From an uncultured Clostridia bacterium (GTDB lineage: Bacteria; Bacillota; Clostridia; Christensenellales; CAG-138), in NCBI GenBank assembly GCA_937913075.1, contig CALEPU010000271.1, forward strand, positions 1 to 18,079: DNA of 18,079 bases, read 5' to 3'. Position 1 is the first letter of the stretch. Each line of letters begins with the position of its first letter. The translations under genes and the position numbers were made by a program. Shown here one piece after another: positions 8,006 through 14,651 of this stretch. The notes beneath the pieces were generated by a model that saw only the letters and a list, made by a program, of their open reading frames with translations, was not told the origin of the DNA and searched no databases.

Positions 8006-9127
8006 ATGAGGTTTATAGCTACCTGCAAGATAGGACTTGAAGCATTGGTCGCAGACGAGCTTCGCGCCCTCGGTATCGAGATCGAGGGCGTATACGATGC
8101 GCGAGTGATATTCAAGGGCGACACGCTTGCAATGGCAAGGGCGTGCATCTGGCTCCGCACTGCCGAGCGAGTGCTGTTCATATTGGATGAGTTTCATGCC
8201 GAGAGCTTTGAGGAGCTTTATTGCGGCGTCCGCGCTGTAAAATGGTCGGATTACATACCTAAGGACGCCTTTATCCACGTGACGGGCAAATCGGCGAAGA
8301 GCAAGCTGTTTGCCGTTTCCGACTGTCAGAGCATCGCCAAAAAGGCGATAGTCGATAACCTCTTTGAGGCGTATCGAACCACGTCGCTTCCTGAGACAGG
8401 GGATGAGATGATAGTCGAGATAGGACTCTTGCGCGATACCGCGACTGTTGCGCTAGACTGCTGCGGCGCAGGACTTTCACGCAGGGGATACCGCACTTGG
8501 AACGTTGCTGCGCCAATCGCCGAGACCCTCGGTGCCGCCATAGTAAAGCTTGCAAGATACAATGCCGCCACGGTGCTTGTCGACCCTATGTGCGGCTCGG
8601 GTACTATGCCCATTGAGGCGGCGATGATCGCGCGAAATATGGCTGTCGGCGCAAACAGAAGCTTTGCCGCCGAAAGCTGGCGCTTTTTAAACGGACGACC
8701 GTTTGAGACAGCAAGGGAACAGGCAAGGGACTCTGTTATTGACGTCCGCCCTGAGATAATCGGCAGCGATATCGACCCTCACGCGATCGATATCTGCAAG
8801 CGTCACGCCAAAAAAGCAGGCGTGGAGATAGACTTTTACACTCGTCCTCTTGCCGAGTTTACCGCGCCTTGCGAGAGCGGCATCGTAGTCTGCAACCCGC
8901 CATACGGCGAGCGACTTATGGAAAAGCGTGACGCAGAGCGGCTTTACAGGCAGATGCATGACTGCTTTGATAAGCTTGTACACTGGGATCTCAACATAAT
9001 CACTTCTCATAAGGATTTTGAGCGTATTTACGGAAAGAAAGCCGATAAGCGCCGCAAGCTTTCCAACGGCGGCATGACCTGCACGCTTTATCGGTATTTT
9101 GCGCCGGAGGGCTTTATTAAGTCCTGA
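8006..9127 (+). CDS. THUMP-domain class I SAM-dependent RNA methyltransferase (RlmL/YpsC-like)
   Basis: The 373-residue protein has an N-terminal ferredoxin-like/THUMP RNA-binding part (about 1-155) and a C-terminal UPF0020-type methyltransferase domain. SAM motif I is DPMCGSGT at 193-200, and the catalytic NPPY is at 297-300 in NPPYGERL, the signature of amino-group N-methylation of guanine or adenine. The gram-negative relative RlmL makes m2G2445 in 23S rRNA; whether this protein modifies the same base is inferred. Older annotation calls the family putative N6-adenine DNA methylases, which is probably wrong. The start is fixed by GGAGG at 7996-8000, five bases before the ATG. It follows the TPR gene by 27 bases and is probably the last gene of that operon. 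Confidence 0.92.
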   Translation: MRFIATCKIGLEALVADELRALGIEIEGVYDARVIFKGDTLAMARACIWLRTAERVLFILDEFHAESFEELYCGVRAVKWSDYIPKDAFIHVTGKSAKSKLFAVSDCQSIAKKAIVDNLFEAYRTTSLPETGDEMIVEIGLLRDTATVALDCCGAGLSRRGYRTWNVAAPIAETLGAAIVKLARYNAATVLVDPMCGSGTMPIEAAMIARNMAVGANRSFAAESWRFLNGRPFETAREQARDSVIDVRPEIIGSDIDPHAIDICKRHAKKAGVEIDFYTRPLAEFTAPCESGIVVCNPPYGERLMEKRDAERLYRQMHDCFDKLVHWDLNIITSHKDFERIYGKKADKRRKLSNGGMTCTLYRYFAPEGFIKS

Positions 9128-9145
9128 ATTTATTTTATGCTCCGT

Positions 9146-9433
9146 TTACAGTCTGCCGGTAATATTGTAAAGCCTGCGCCTTTGCTCTTCGTTGAGCATG
9201 GGCGCTATTGCTTCTATGCCGCGCTGAAGCGACTCGGGATCGAACTTGCCTTCTGCCTTCTGCTTGGATACCGCGGCTGACAGCTCGCACATAAGCTCGC
9301 TCTCGCTCATGCCGGAGTACTGTGAAATAAGAGAATCCACACTGCTCGTATCGTTTGAGACTTCTGCGCTTTCGCTGATGACACTTGACGCATGAGTACC
9401 CTTTGCAGCTATATCTCTTAAACTCCTTTTCAT
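9146..9433 (-). CDS. Small hypothetical protein, divergent from the Q-rich gene
   Basis: A 95-residue soluble, charged protein with no signal or membrane segment. AGGAGG at 9439-9444 precedes the ATG by 5 bases, which supports real translation. The first 45 residues are Ser-rich and probably flexible. The C-terminal half is predicted helical and ends in IEAIAPMLNEEQRRRLYNIT. A comparable pattern, KAMQPFAAPNELKRIGRSFG, occurs in the divergently transcribed neighbour at 9554-10147, so the two may be related or work together. I do not recognise a family. The gene is convergent with the RNA methyltransferase gene (18 bases between stops). Confidence 0.75.
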   Translation of the reverse strand: MKRSLRDIAAKGTHASSVISESAEVSNDTSSVDSLISQYSGMSESELMCELSAAVSKQKAEGKFDPESLQRGIEAIAPMLNEEQRRRLYNITGRL

Positions 9434-9498
9434 ATCTTCCTCCTAACTGTTCTTTGTTTATGATATGCTCTTTTCTCACGTTTTGCCATGATCTTGAA

Positions 9499-9504
9499 TA
9501 TAAT
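9499..9504 (+). promoter_or_regulatory. Possible -10 element for the Q-rich protein gene
   Basis: A perfect TATAAT lies in the 120-base divergent spacer, about 37 bases before the AGGAGG of the downstream gene. No convincing -35 sits 16-18 bases upstream and there is no TG extension, so the call is weak. Confidence 0.3.
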
Positions 9505-9553
9505 TGCATAAGAACGAGGCGGGAGCATGTCGATTTAAAAAGGAGGGCTGAAA

Positions 9554-10147
9554 TTGCAGCGTGTGCCTTCAAACAATATTACTATGAGGGGAACTTTGGG
9601 CGGAAGGAAGGACGCCGCAGGCGGCTCGCAGGGCTCAAATCAAGCTGATAAAAACAGCACGCAGGAGGTGAGCTCATCTCCGGTCGCGCTAATGGCAAGG
9701 CGCATACGTGAGGAGCAGGGTGCAGATCAGCTCTCGGCATTTTTTAAGGCAATGCAGCCATTTGCCGCGCCAAACGAATTAAAGAGGATCGGTCGGAGCT
9801 TTGGCATAGATTATGAAAGCATTGCGAAAGCCGAAGAAGAGAGGAAGTCCGGGCAGCAGATAGGACAGCATACGGGACCGCAGAACAGGCAGCTGGAGTA
9901 TACGCAGAACGCGCAGGCACAGGTAATGCAGACGCAGCCGGAAAGACAACAGCAGGCTTCATATCAGCAACAGCAGTTTGCCGCCATGCCGATTATGCCG
10001 CAGCAGATGCAGGGGCAGACGTCTGCTCAGCCGCCGCAGCTTCAAATGCTGCAAACGCTTATGACTCTTCAAAATTTAATGGGCGGCGGCAGAAAAGATC
10101 CCACTCAGTTAATGCATGCCTTCGGAGGATTTAATCAAGGGAGATAA
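9554..10147 (+). CDS. Hypothetical Gln-rich protein
   Basis: A 197-residue protein with no recognised family. The TTG start at 9554 is supported by AAGGAGG at 9540-9546, spacing 7. Residues 1-42 are Gly/Ser/Asn-rich, and a short helical charged module lies at about 45-98 (ALMARRIREEQGADQLSAFF, then KAMQPFAAPNELKRI). Residues 99-165 are low-complexity and very Gln-rich (QQQASYQQQQ). The tail has LQMLQTLMTLQNLMGGG and ends in GGFNQGR. No signal peptide or membrane helix is seen. The composition suggests a largely disordered scaffold or adaptor; the Gln-rich tail recalls some spore or surface-associated proteins, but nothing here proves that. It lies 43 bases before nth, which has its own predicted promoter. 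Confidence 0.75.
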   Translation: MQRVPSNNITMRGTLGGRKDAAGGSQGSNQADKNSTQEVSSSPVALMARRIREEQGADQLSAFFKAMQPFAAPNELKRIGRSFGIDYESIAKAEEERKSGQQIGQHTGPQNRQLEYTQNAQAQVMQTQPERQQQASYQQQQFAAMPIMPQQMQGQTSAQPPQLQMLQTLMTLQNLMGGGRKDPTQLMHAFGGFNQGR

Positions 10148-10155
10148 AAAAGTGA

Positions 10156-10184
10156 TTTACAAAGGTCGAAAAGTATGCTAAATT
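10156..10184 (+). promoter_or_regulatory. Extended -10 promoter of nth, predicted leaderless
   Basis: TTTACA (10156-10161, 5/6) and TAAATT (10179-10184, 4/6) are spaced by exactly 17 bases, and TGC immediately before the -10 gives an extended -10 (TGnTAnnnT). Seven bases beyond the -10 is the A of the nth ATG at 10191. No Shine-Dalgarno sequence lies before that ATG at normal distance. Confidence 0.55.
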
Positions 10185-10190
10185 ATCAAT

Positions 10191-10880
10191 ATGGCTGCAC
10201 AGAATAAATCTTTTAAGAGCGTTGACTCTGCATGGCGTGACGCCGTGCTAAGCGGGCTTGCAGAGCAGCATCCCGACGCTGCGCCGGAGCTTGTATTCAC
10301 TAACCCTTATGAGCTGCTTATTGCGACAGTGCTTTCCGCGCAATGCACGGACAAGCAGGTCAATAAGTGTACGCCCGCTCTGTTTGAGCGGTATCCTGAT
10401 CCTGCCTCGCTGGCGGCAGCCGATCCTTTGGAGGTCGAGCCCTATATTCATTCTTGTGGGTTCTATCATAATAAGGCTGCAAACATTGTTTCGGCCTGTC
10501 GGGATATCACAGCGAGGTTCGGAGGCGTTGTTCCCGGCGATAGAGAGTCTTTGGAGTCGCTTCCCGGCGTAGGAAGGAAGACGGCGAGCGTTGTGCTTTC
10601 AAACGCCTTCGGCGTGCCTGCCATTGCTGTCGATACTCATGTGTTCCGCGTCAGCAACAGGATCGGGCTTGCCTCAGCTCCCAATGTTGAGGGTACGGAG
10701 GAGCAGCTCATGCGCAATATACCCAAGGATAAATGGTCAATAGCGCATCACTGGCTGATATTCCACGGCAGGCGCGTGTGTTCCGCGCGCAATCCCAAGT
10801 GCGCCATATGCCGTATAAATTCGCTCTGTGCCTATCATAAGGCGCTTTCCGCACAGGAGGAAAACGATGCAGTTCGTTGA
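10191..10880 (+). CDS. nth: Endonuclease III (DNA glycosylase/AP lyase)
   Basis: Nth removes oxidised pyrimidines and cleaves the resulting abasic site in base excision repair. The 229-residue protein has the helix-hairpin-helix LPGVGRKTA with catalytic K130 and the catalytic Asp in VDTHVFR (D148). The C-terminal [4Fe-4S] ligands C197, C204, C207 and C213 have the standard C-x6-C-x2-C-x5-C spacing. All catalytic and cluster residues are present. The start at ATG 10191 gives the usual family length; no ribosome binding site precedes it, in keeping with a leaderless message. Its last 14 bases overlap the start of obgE, so the pair is translationally coupled. Confidence 0.96.
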   Translation: MAAQNKSFKSVDSAWRDAVLSGLAEQHPDAAPELVFTNPYELLIATVLSAQCTDKQVNKCTPALFERYPDPASLAAADPLEVEPYIHSCGFYHNKAANIVSACRDITARFGGVVPGDRESLESLPGVGRKTASVVLSNAFGVPAIAVDTHVFRVSNRIGLASAPNVEGTEEQLMRNIPKDKWSIAHHWLIFHGRRVCSARNPKCAICRINSLCAYHKALSAQEENDAVR

Positions 10881-12138
10881 CAAGATACACATTTTTATTA
10901 AAGCGGGCGACGGCGGCGATGGCTGTTCGAGCTTTCATCGTGAGAAATACGTTAATCGCGGCGGTCCCGACGGAGGCGACGGCGGATGCGGCGGCAACGT
11001 GTATTTTGTTGCCAATGACAACGTAAACACGCTGTTGGAGTTCCGCTTTTCAAAGCATTTCAGAGCCGAACGCGGTGAGAACGGCAGAGCCCGTATGCAA
11101 ACCGGCAAGCGCGGATCGGATATACGCGTTGCGGTTCCCGTCGGCACAAGAGTGCGCGACGTTGAGTCAGGCAAGATAATTGCCGACGTCAGCGCTCCCG
11201 GATATGAAAAGCTTGTGCTGCACGGAGGCAGAGGCGGAAGGGGCAATGCAAGGTTTGCCACGCCGACAAAGCAGGCGCCGAAATATGCTCAAAACGGACA
11301 GAAAACACGAGAGCATGAGGTAGAGCTTGAGCTTTTGACCGTCGCGGACGTAGGTCTTGTAGGTCTGCCTAACGTCGGCAAATCAACTATTCTGTCCGTG
11401 GTAACCAGCGCAAAGCCCAAGATAGCAGATTATCACTTTACAACTCTGACGCCTAACTTAGGCGTAGTAAAGCGATACGATTCAAGCTTTGTGCTTGCGG
11501 ATATTCCCGGGCTTATTGAGGGTGCGGCGGAGGGCGCCGGTCTCGGACGCAGCTTCCTGAGGCATATCGAACGCACGCGAATGCTCGTCCATGTTATAGA
11601 TATTTCCGGCTCGGAGGGAAGGGATCCCATCGAGGATTATTATACCATCAGGTCGGAGCTCTACGATTACAGTCCCGCGCTGCATGCGCTGCCGCAGTTC
11701 GTTGCCGCCAACAAGACAGATATTCCCGGTGCGGATGAAAATCTTGCAAGGCTGCATGACGAGCTCGACGAGAAGGGAGTTTTGATATTCCCCGTTTCCG
11801 CCGCGACGACGAAGGGCTTTGAACCGCTGCTCGACGCGATAGTCAAGGAGCTTGCTCATCTGCCAAAAACCCTCGCCTTTGAGGAGGAGGAGCTTGCTGA
11901 TGAGCCCCAGTACGAGGACGGTTTCGAGATCGTCAAGGAAAGTGCTGACGTGTTCGTCGTTAAGGGCGGCACTGTCGATTATATTATGGATACCACTAAC
12001 GCCGATGACGAGGTATCCATGCGCCGCTTCCAGCAGATGCTCGTCAAGCAGGGCATTATTGCAGCGCTTCGTGATAACGGCGCTAAGGAGGGCAGCGTTA
12101 TAAGGATCGGCGAATGGGAGTTTGATTTTGTGGAATAA
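10867..12138 (+). CDS. obgE: GTPase Obg/CgtA
   Basis: Obg is an essential GTPase that binds the 50S subunit and links ribosome assembly to (p)ppGpp and growth state. The 423-residue protein has the Gly-rich Obg fold (1-158, with RGGPDGGDGGCGGNVYF), then the G domain: G1 GLPNVGKS at 166-173, G3 DIPGLIEG at 212-219, G4 NKTD at 282-285 and G5 SAA at 311-313. The C-terminal OCT domain, found in Firmicutes Obg, covers about 350-423. The start at ATG 10867 is set by AGGAGG at 10855-10860, spacing 6; an in-frame ATG at 10828 inside nth lacks such a site and extends past the conserved MQFVDK start. It is co-transcribed with nth and ended by the hairpin at 12156. Confidence 0.97.
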   Translation: MQFVDKIHIFIKAGDGGDGCSSFHREKYVNRGGPDGGDGGCGGNVYFVANDNVNTLLEFRFSKHFRAERGENGRARMQTGKRGSDIRVAVPVGTRVRDVESGKIIADVSAPGYEKLVLHGGRGGRGNARFATPTKQAPKYAQNGQKTREHEVELELLTVADVGLVGLPNVGKSTILSVVTSAKPKIADYHFTTLTPNLGVVKRYDSSFVLADIPGLIEGAAEGAGLGRSFLRHIERTRMLVHVIDISGSEGRDPIEDYYTIRSELYDYSPALHALPQFVAANKTDIPGADENLARLHDELDEKGVLIFPVSAATTKGFEPLLDAIVKELAHLPKTLAFEEEELADEPQYEDGFEIVKESADVFVVKGGTVDYIMDTTNADDEVSMRRFQQMLVKQGIIAALRDNGAKEGSVIRIGEWEFDFVE

Positions 12139-12155
12139 CAGTGTTGTTTGCTAAT

Positions 12156-12187
12156 ATGAGCCGCGGATCACAGCGGCTCATTCTTTT
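12156..12187 (+). terminator. Intrinsic terminator of nth-obgE
   Basis: A 9-bp perfect stem (12156-12164 with 12173-12181, core TGAGCCGC) with an 8-base loop is followed by TCTTTT, 17 bases after the obgE stop. The stop codon of the convergent minus-strand gene (12168-12170) lies in the loop, so the hairpin also encodes that protein's last residues. Confidence 0.8.
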
Positions 12188-13010
12188 GAGTTGAACGATG
12201 CCTTAAACTTTCCGCAAGATAAGCCCAAGTGCCAAGCGTGAGGCTGAAAGATCCGAGAAGACGATAGTACAGCGAATAGCGCATGAAGGTCGAAAGCAGT
12301 ATTAAAAGCAGACCTACGCAAAGATATTTCCTGCCGCGCGCTTGTGATAACAGACCGATGTTTTTTATCAGCTCCTTAATTGGCTTCCTTGAAGCCTTAC
12401 CAAACGTCTTGATCAAATGCTCGTCGATCTCATCATCTGTGGCTTTTAAGAGCGCCTCGGGCTTTGATCCGAGAAAGCTAATTGGATCGTCAAGCTCGAT
12501 ACCGTAATAGCTTAAAAGAGCCTCGGCCTTTTCCGTCTTAGGAGCCATGGATAATATCATCTTCGCGCCTGCGTCATGTGCCGCTTTTACAGCTTCAGCC
12601 GTCAAAGCCTCTATTGAGTTGTCAAAATAGACAAGGTCGTCGGTGATGCGGCTTTTCAAACAGTCAAGCTCGGAATATGCTTTTATCTCGATTATACTCT
12701 TTTCGGCGTATCTTCGCAGCTTTTTGATATGACGAAAGAGCAGCAGTCTGTCAACAAGCAGCGTGGTAATGATAACTACGCCCATACATGCGGCTTCAAG
12801 CATGATCGCCGCGGTTCTGTTGTGCATCCTTTGGTGAACGGCAAGCCAAATCGCAGCGCCGATTACAATAAGAAGCGCTGCCCTGTCAATGATATATGCT
12901 GCCGTGCCCCTTCCGTTTCGGAAGCTCTTTTTGTAAATTTGAGTGAGCTTTTGCGACTTTTCATCTGTTTCCATGCGATTAGGTTGGCTAATTTTGTCTT
13001 CACTATTCAC
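12168..13010 (-). CDS. Four-helix membrane protein with a P-type-ATPase P-domain-like cytosolic part; unknown function
   Basis: A 280-residue protein (GTG start at 13010; an ATG at 12974 would give 268 residues; neither has a ribosome binding site). There are two N-terminal membrane helices (about 40-58 and 68-92), a soluble segment (93-226), and two C-terminal helices (228-245 and 249-266). In the soluble part, TAEAVKAAHDAGAKMILSMA, then PKTEKAEALLSYYGIE (137-172), resembles the P-type ATPase stretch around AIxxxxxAGIKVxMITGDNxxTAxxIAxxxGI. Later, LLKATDDEIDEHLIKTFGKA, then SRKPIKELI, resembles the DEEL...FARVSPxxKxxIV stretch. The phosphorylated DKTGT and the TGDGxND motif are absent, so it cannot be an active pump. 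This homology is from memory of the family and is inferred. The gene lies opposite to obgE and nadD, which flank it. Confidence 0.8.
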   Translation of the reverse strand: MNSEDKISQPNRMETDEKSQKLTQIYKKSFRNGRGTAAYIIDRAALLIVIGAAIWLAVHQRMHNRTAAIMLEAACMGVVIITTLLVDRLLLFRHIKKLRRYAEKSIIEIKAYSELDCLKSRITDDLVYFDNSIEALTAEAVKAAHDAGAKMILSMAPKTEKAEALLSYYGIELDDPISFLGSKPEALLKATDDEIDEHLIKTFGKASRKPIKELIKNIGLLSQARGRKYLCVGLLLILLSTFMRYSLYYRLLGSFSLTLGTWAYLAESLRHRSTQKNEPL

Positions 13011-13034
13011 AAACAGCCGATTTTGTTGTATAAT
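13006..13034 (+). promoter_or_regulatory. Near-consensus sigma-A promoter of nadD/yqeK, predicted leaderless
   Basis: TTCACA (13006-13011, 5/6) and perfect TATAAT (13029-13034) are spaced by 17 bases. A start 7-9 bases past the -10 falls at 13041-13043, at or next to the nadD ATG (13043). No ribosome binding site fits between. The -35 contains the GTG start codon of the divergent membrane-protein gene. Confidence 0.75.
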
Positions 13035-13042
13035 CTGATATT

Positions 13043-14221
13043 ATGAGGTTGGGTATATTCGGCGGGACTTTTGATCCCGTGCATCTTGGTCATATCTGGA
13101 TGGCACGCGCAGCTCGTGAAGAGCTGTGCCTTGATAAGCTTTACATGATACCCGCAAGCGATCCGCCTCATAAACCCAACTCAAACAGGCTTTCCGGCTC
13201 CGCTCGTATGCGCATGCTCGATATAGCCCTTAAAAACGAGGATCGGATATTGCCATCCGATATCGAGCTTAAGCGCCCGGGCAAAAGCTACACGTACGAT
13301 ACGGTGCTCCAATTCAAAAGGCAGTATCGAGGTGCGGAGATTTTCCTCATCGTCGGCGGTGATATGCTCGCCTGCTTTGATAAATGGCGCGACCCGGCCG
13401 GCATTCTCGGTTTGGCGACGCTTGTTGCCGTAACAAGACCTGACGAGCAGCGCGATATGCAGATGCTTGCCAAAACAATTGAGGAGTGTTTCGGCGGCAG
13501 GGTGATCGTCTCATCATTTATCGGACCCGATATCTCGTCGACTGAGGTCCGACGCAGGATGTATGAGGCGGAGCCTGTCGATACTCTCGTTCCTCGCGGC
13601 GTAGAGCTGTATATGTATGAGAATGCTGTCTATATGCCCGAGAGCATTATTGAGATACGTTCCTCCCTCAGCGGGATATTAAAGAGCAAGCGTCTTGCAC
13701 ACACTATGCTTACGGTCCGAGAGGCGGTGCGGCTTGCGGCAAGGTACGGCGTCGATACCCAAAAGGCCAGGCTTGCAGCTCTTTTGCATGACTGCATAAA
13801 GCTCCCCAATCGAGAGCTTATAGCTTATGCTGATGAGCATTGCTATGATATCTCCGATGAGGAGCGGCGAAGCCCGTACCTTATACATGCACGCCTCGGC
13901 GCTGTCATTGCTATGGAAAAGTACGGCGTCACAGACTCCGACGTTCTGCGCGCGATCGAGAATCACACTCTGGGCAGAGTTGGAATGTCGCTGCTCGATA
14001 AGGTGATCTATGTTGCCGATAAGATTGAGCCTTCGCGTGATTTTGAAGGCATCGACGATATAAGGACTATCGCCTATGAGGATATCAACAAGGCAATGCT
14101 GCTTGTAATGCAGCACTCGGCGGATTACACCGTTGCAAGCGGAAGGGCGGTCAACCCTTCTACCAAAACGGTTATGGAATACATCAAGAATGAGATCAAT
14201 TTAACGGAGGGATCAATATGA
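13043..14221 (+). CDS. nadD: Fusion of nicotinate-nucleotide adenylyltransferase NadD and HD-domain Ap4A hydrolase YqeK
   Basis: The N-terminal half (1-195) is NadD, which makes deamido-NAD from nicotinate mononucleotide and ATP. GIFGGTFDPVHLGH at 4-17 carries the nucleotidyltransferase HxGH motif, and ISSTEVRRR is at 164-172. The C-terminal half (about 205-388) is a YqeK-type HD domain, known as a symmetrical Ap4A hydrolase. Its metal-binding residues are visible: H220, HD at 249-250, H282, H308 in IENHTLG and D326 in ADKIEP. In Bacillus these are two adjacent genes; here one 392-residue chain runs through without a stop or an internal ribosome binding site. The start at ATG 13043 matches NadD family starts. 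It overlaps rsfS by 4 bases (ATGA). Confidence 0.95.
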   Translation: MRLGIFGGTFDPVHLGHIWMARAAREELCLDKLYMIPASDPPHKPNSNRLSGSARMRMLDIALKNEDRILPSDIELKRPGKSYTYDTVLQFKRQYRGAEIFLIVGGDMLACFDKWRDPAGILGLATLVAVTRPDEQRDMQMLAKTIEECFGGRVIVSSFIGPDISSTEVRRRMYEAEPVDTLVPRGVELYMYENAVYMPESIIEIRSSLSGILKSKRLAHTMLTVREAVRLAARYGVDTQKARLAALLHDCIKLPNRELIAYADEHCYDISDEERRSPYLIHARLGAVIAMEKYGVTDSDVLRAIENHTLGRVGMSLLDKVIYVADKIEPSRDFEGIDDIRTIAYEDINKAMLLVMQHSADYTVASGRAVNPSTKTVMEYIKNEINLTEGSI

Positions 14222-14625
14222 CAGACGAAAGGACTTTTCTCCCGACCGATTTTGAGTTAAAGCTCCGAGCAGAGGAGCGCGAGCACGTATTGAAGCTGCT
14301 CGAAGTGCTTGATGACAAAAAGGCTTCCGATATCATTGCTATCGACGTTGCCGATAAAACCATCATTGCGGATTGGTTCGTTATTTGCAGCGGAAGCTCT
14401 GTTTTGCAGGTCAAGGCGATCTGCGACGAAGTGTGCGAAAAGTATCCCGAGCTCGAGCTTTCTCTTCGCCGCAAGGAGGGCTATAACGAGGGTCGCTGGA
14501 TAGTGCTTGATTTCGGCTACATACTTGTGCATATCTTCCACCCCGAAGAGAGGGAGTATTATAACATCGAGCGTCTTTGGATAGACGGAGCGACGGAGCT
14601 TATAAGATATCCTATTGCAAAATGA
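14218..14625 (+). CDS. rsfS: Ribosome silencing factor RsfS
   Basis: RsfS binds ribosomal protein L14 (uL14) and blocks joining of the 30S and 50S subunits, lowering translation under nutrient stress. The 135-residue protein has the family segments ADWFVICSGSSVLQVKAI, EGYNEGRWIVLDFGYILVHI, and FHPEEREYYNIERLW. The ATG overlaps the stop of the nadD/yqeK fusion (ATGA) and has GGAGGG at 14207-14212. About 20 residues precede the usual core start, slightly longer than the Bacillus protein. The nadD-yqeK-rsfS order is conserved across Firmicutes and supports the assignment. Confidence 0.95.
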   Translation: MTDERTFLPTDFELKLRAEEREHVLKLLEVLDDKKASDIIAIDVADKTIIADWFVICSGSSVLQVKAICDEVCEKYPELELSLRRKEGYNEGRWIVLDFGYILVHIFHPEEREYYNIERLWIDGATELIRYPIAK

Positions 14626-14651
14626 CCAATGGCTCTTAATAGAGGTGTGCA

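Noticed and set aside
9135..9572. 145-codon minus-strand open frame overlapping the small gene at 9146-9433
   Set aside because: It runs in another frame through the divergent spacer and the start of the Q-rich gene, has Arg/Lys-rich shadow composition, and lacks the AGGAGG-ATG arrangement that the 95-codon gene has.
9899..10000. CAG-rich stretch as a DNA tandem repeat
   Set aside because: It codes for Gln with mixed neighbours and has no regular repeat unit; it is low-complexity coding sequence.
10828..10866. Upstream in-frame ATG extending Obg by 13 residues
   Set aside because: The extension lies inside the conserved nth end, and AGGAGG at 10855-10860 points to the ATG at 10867, which matches the MQFVDK family start.
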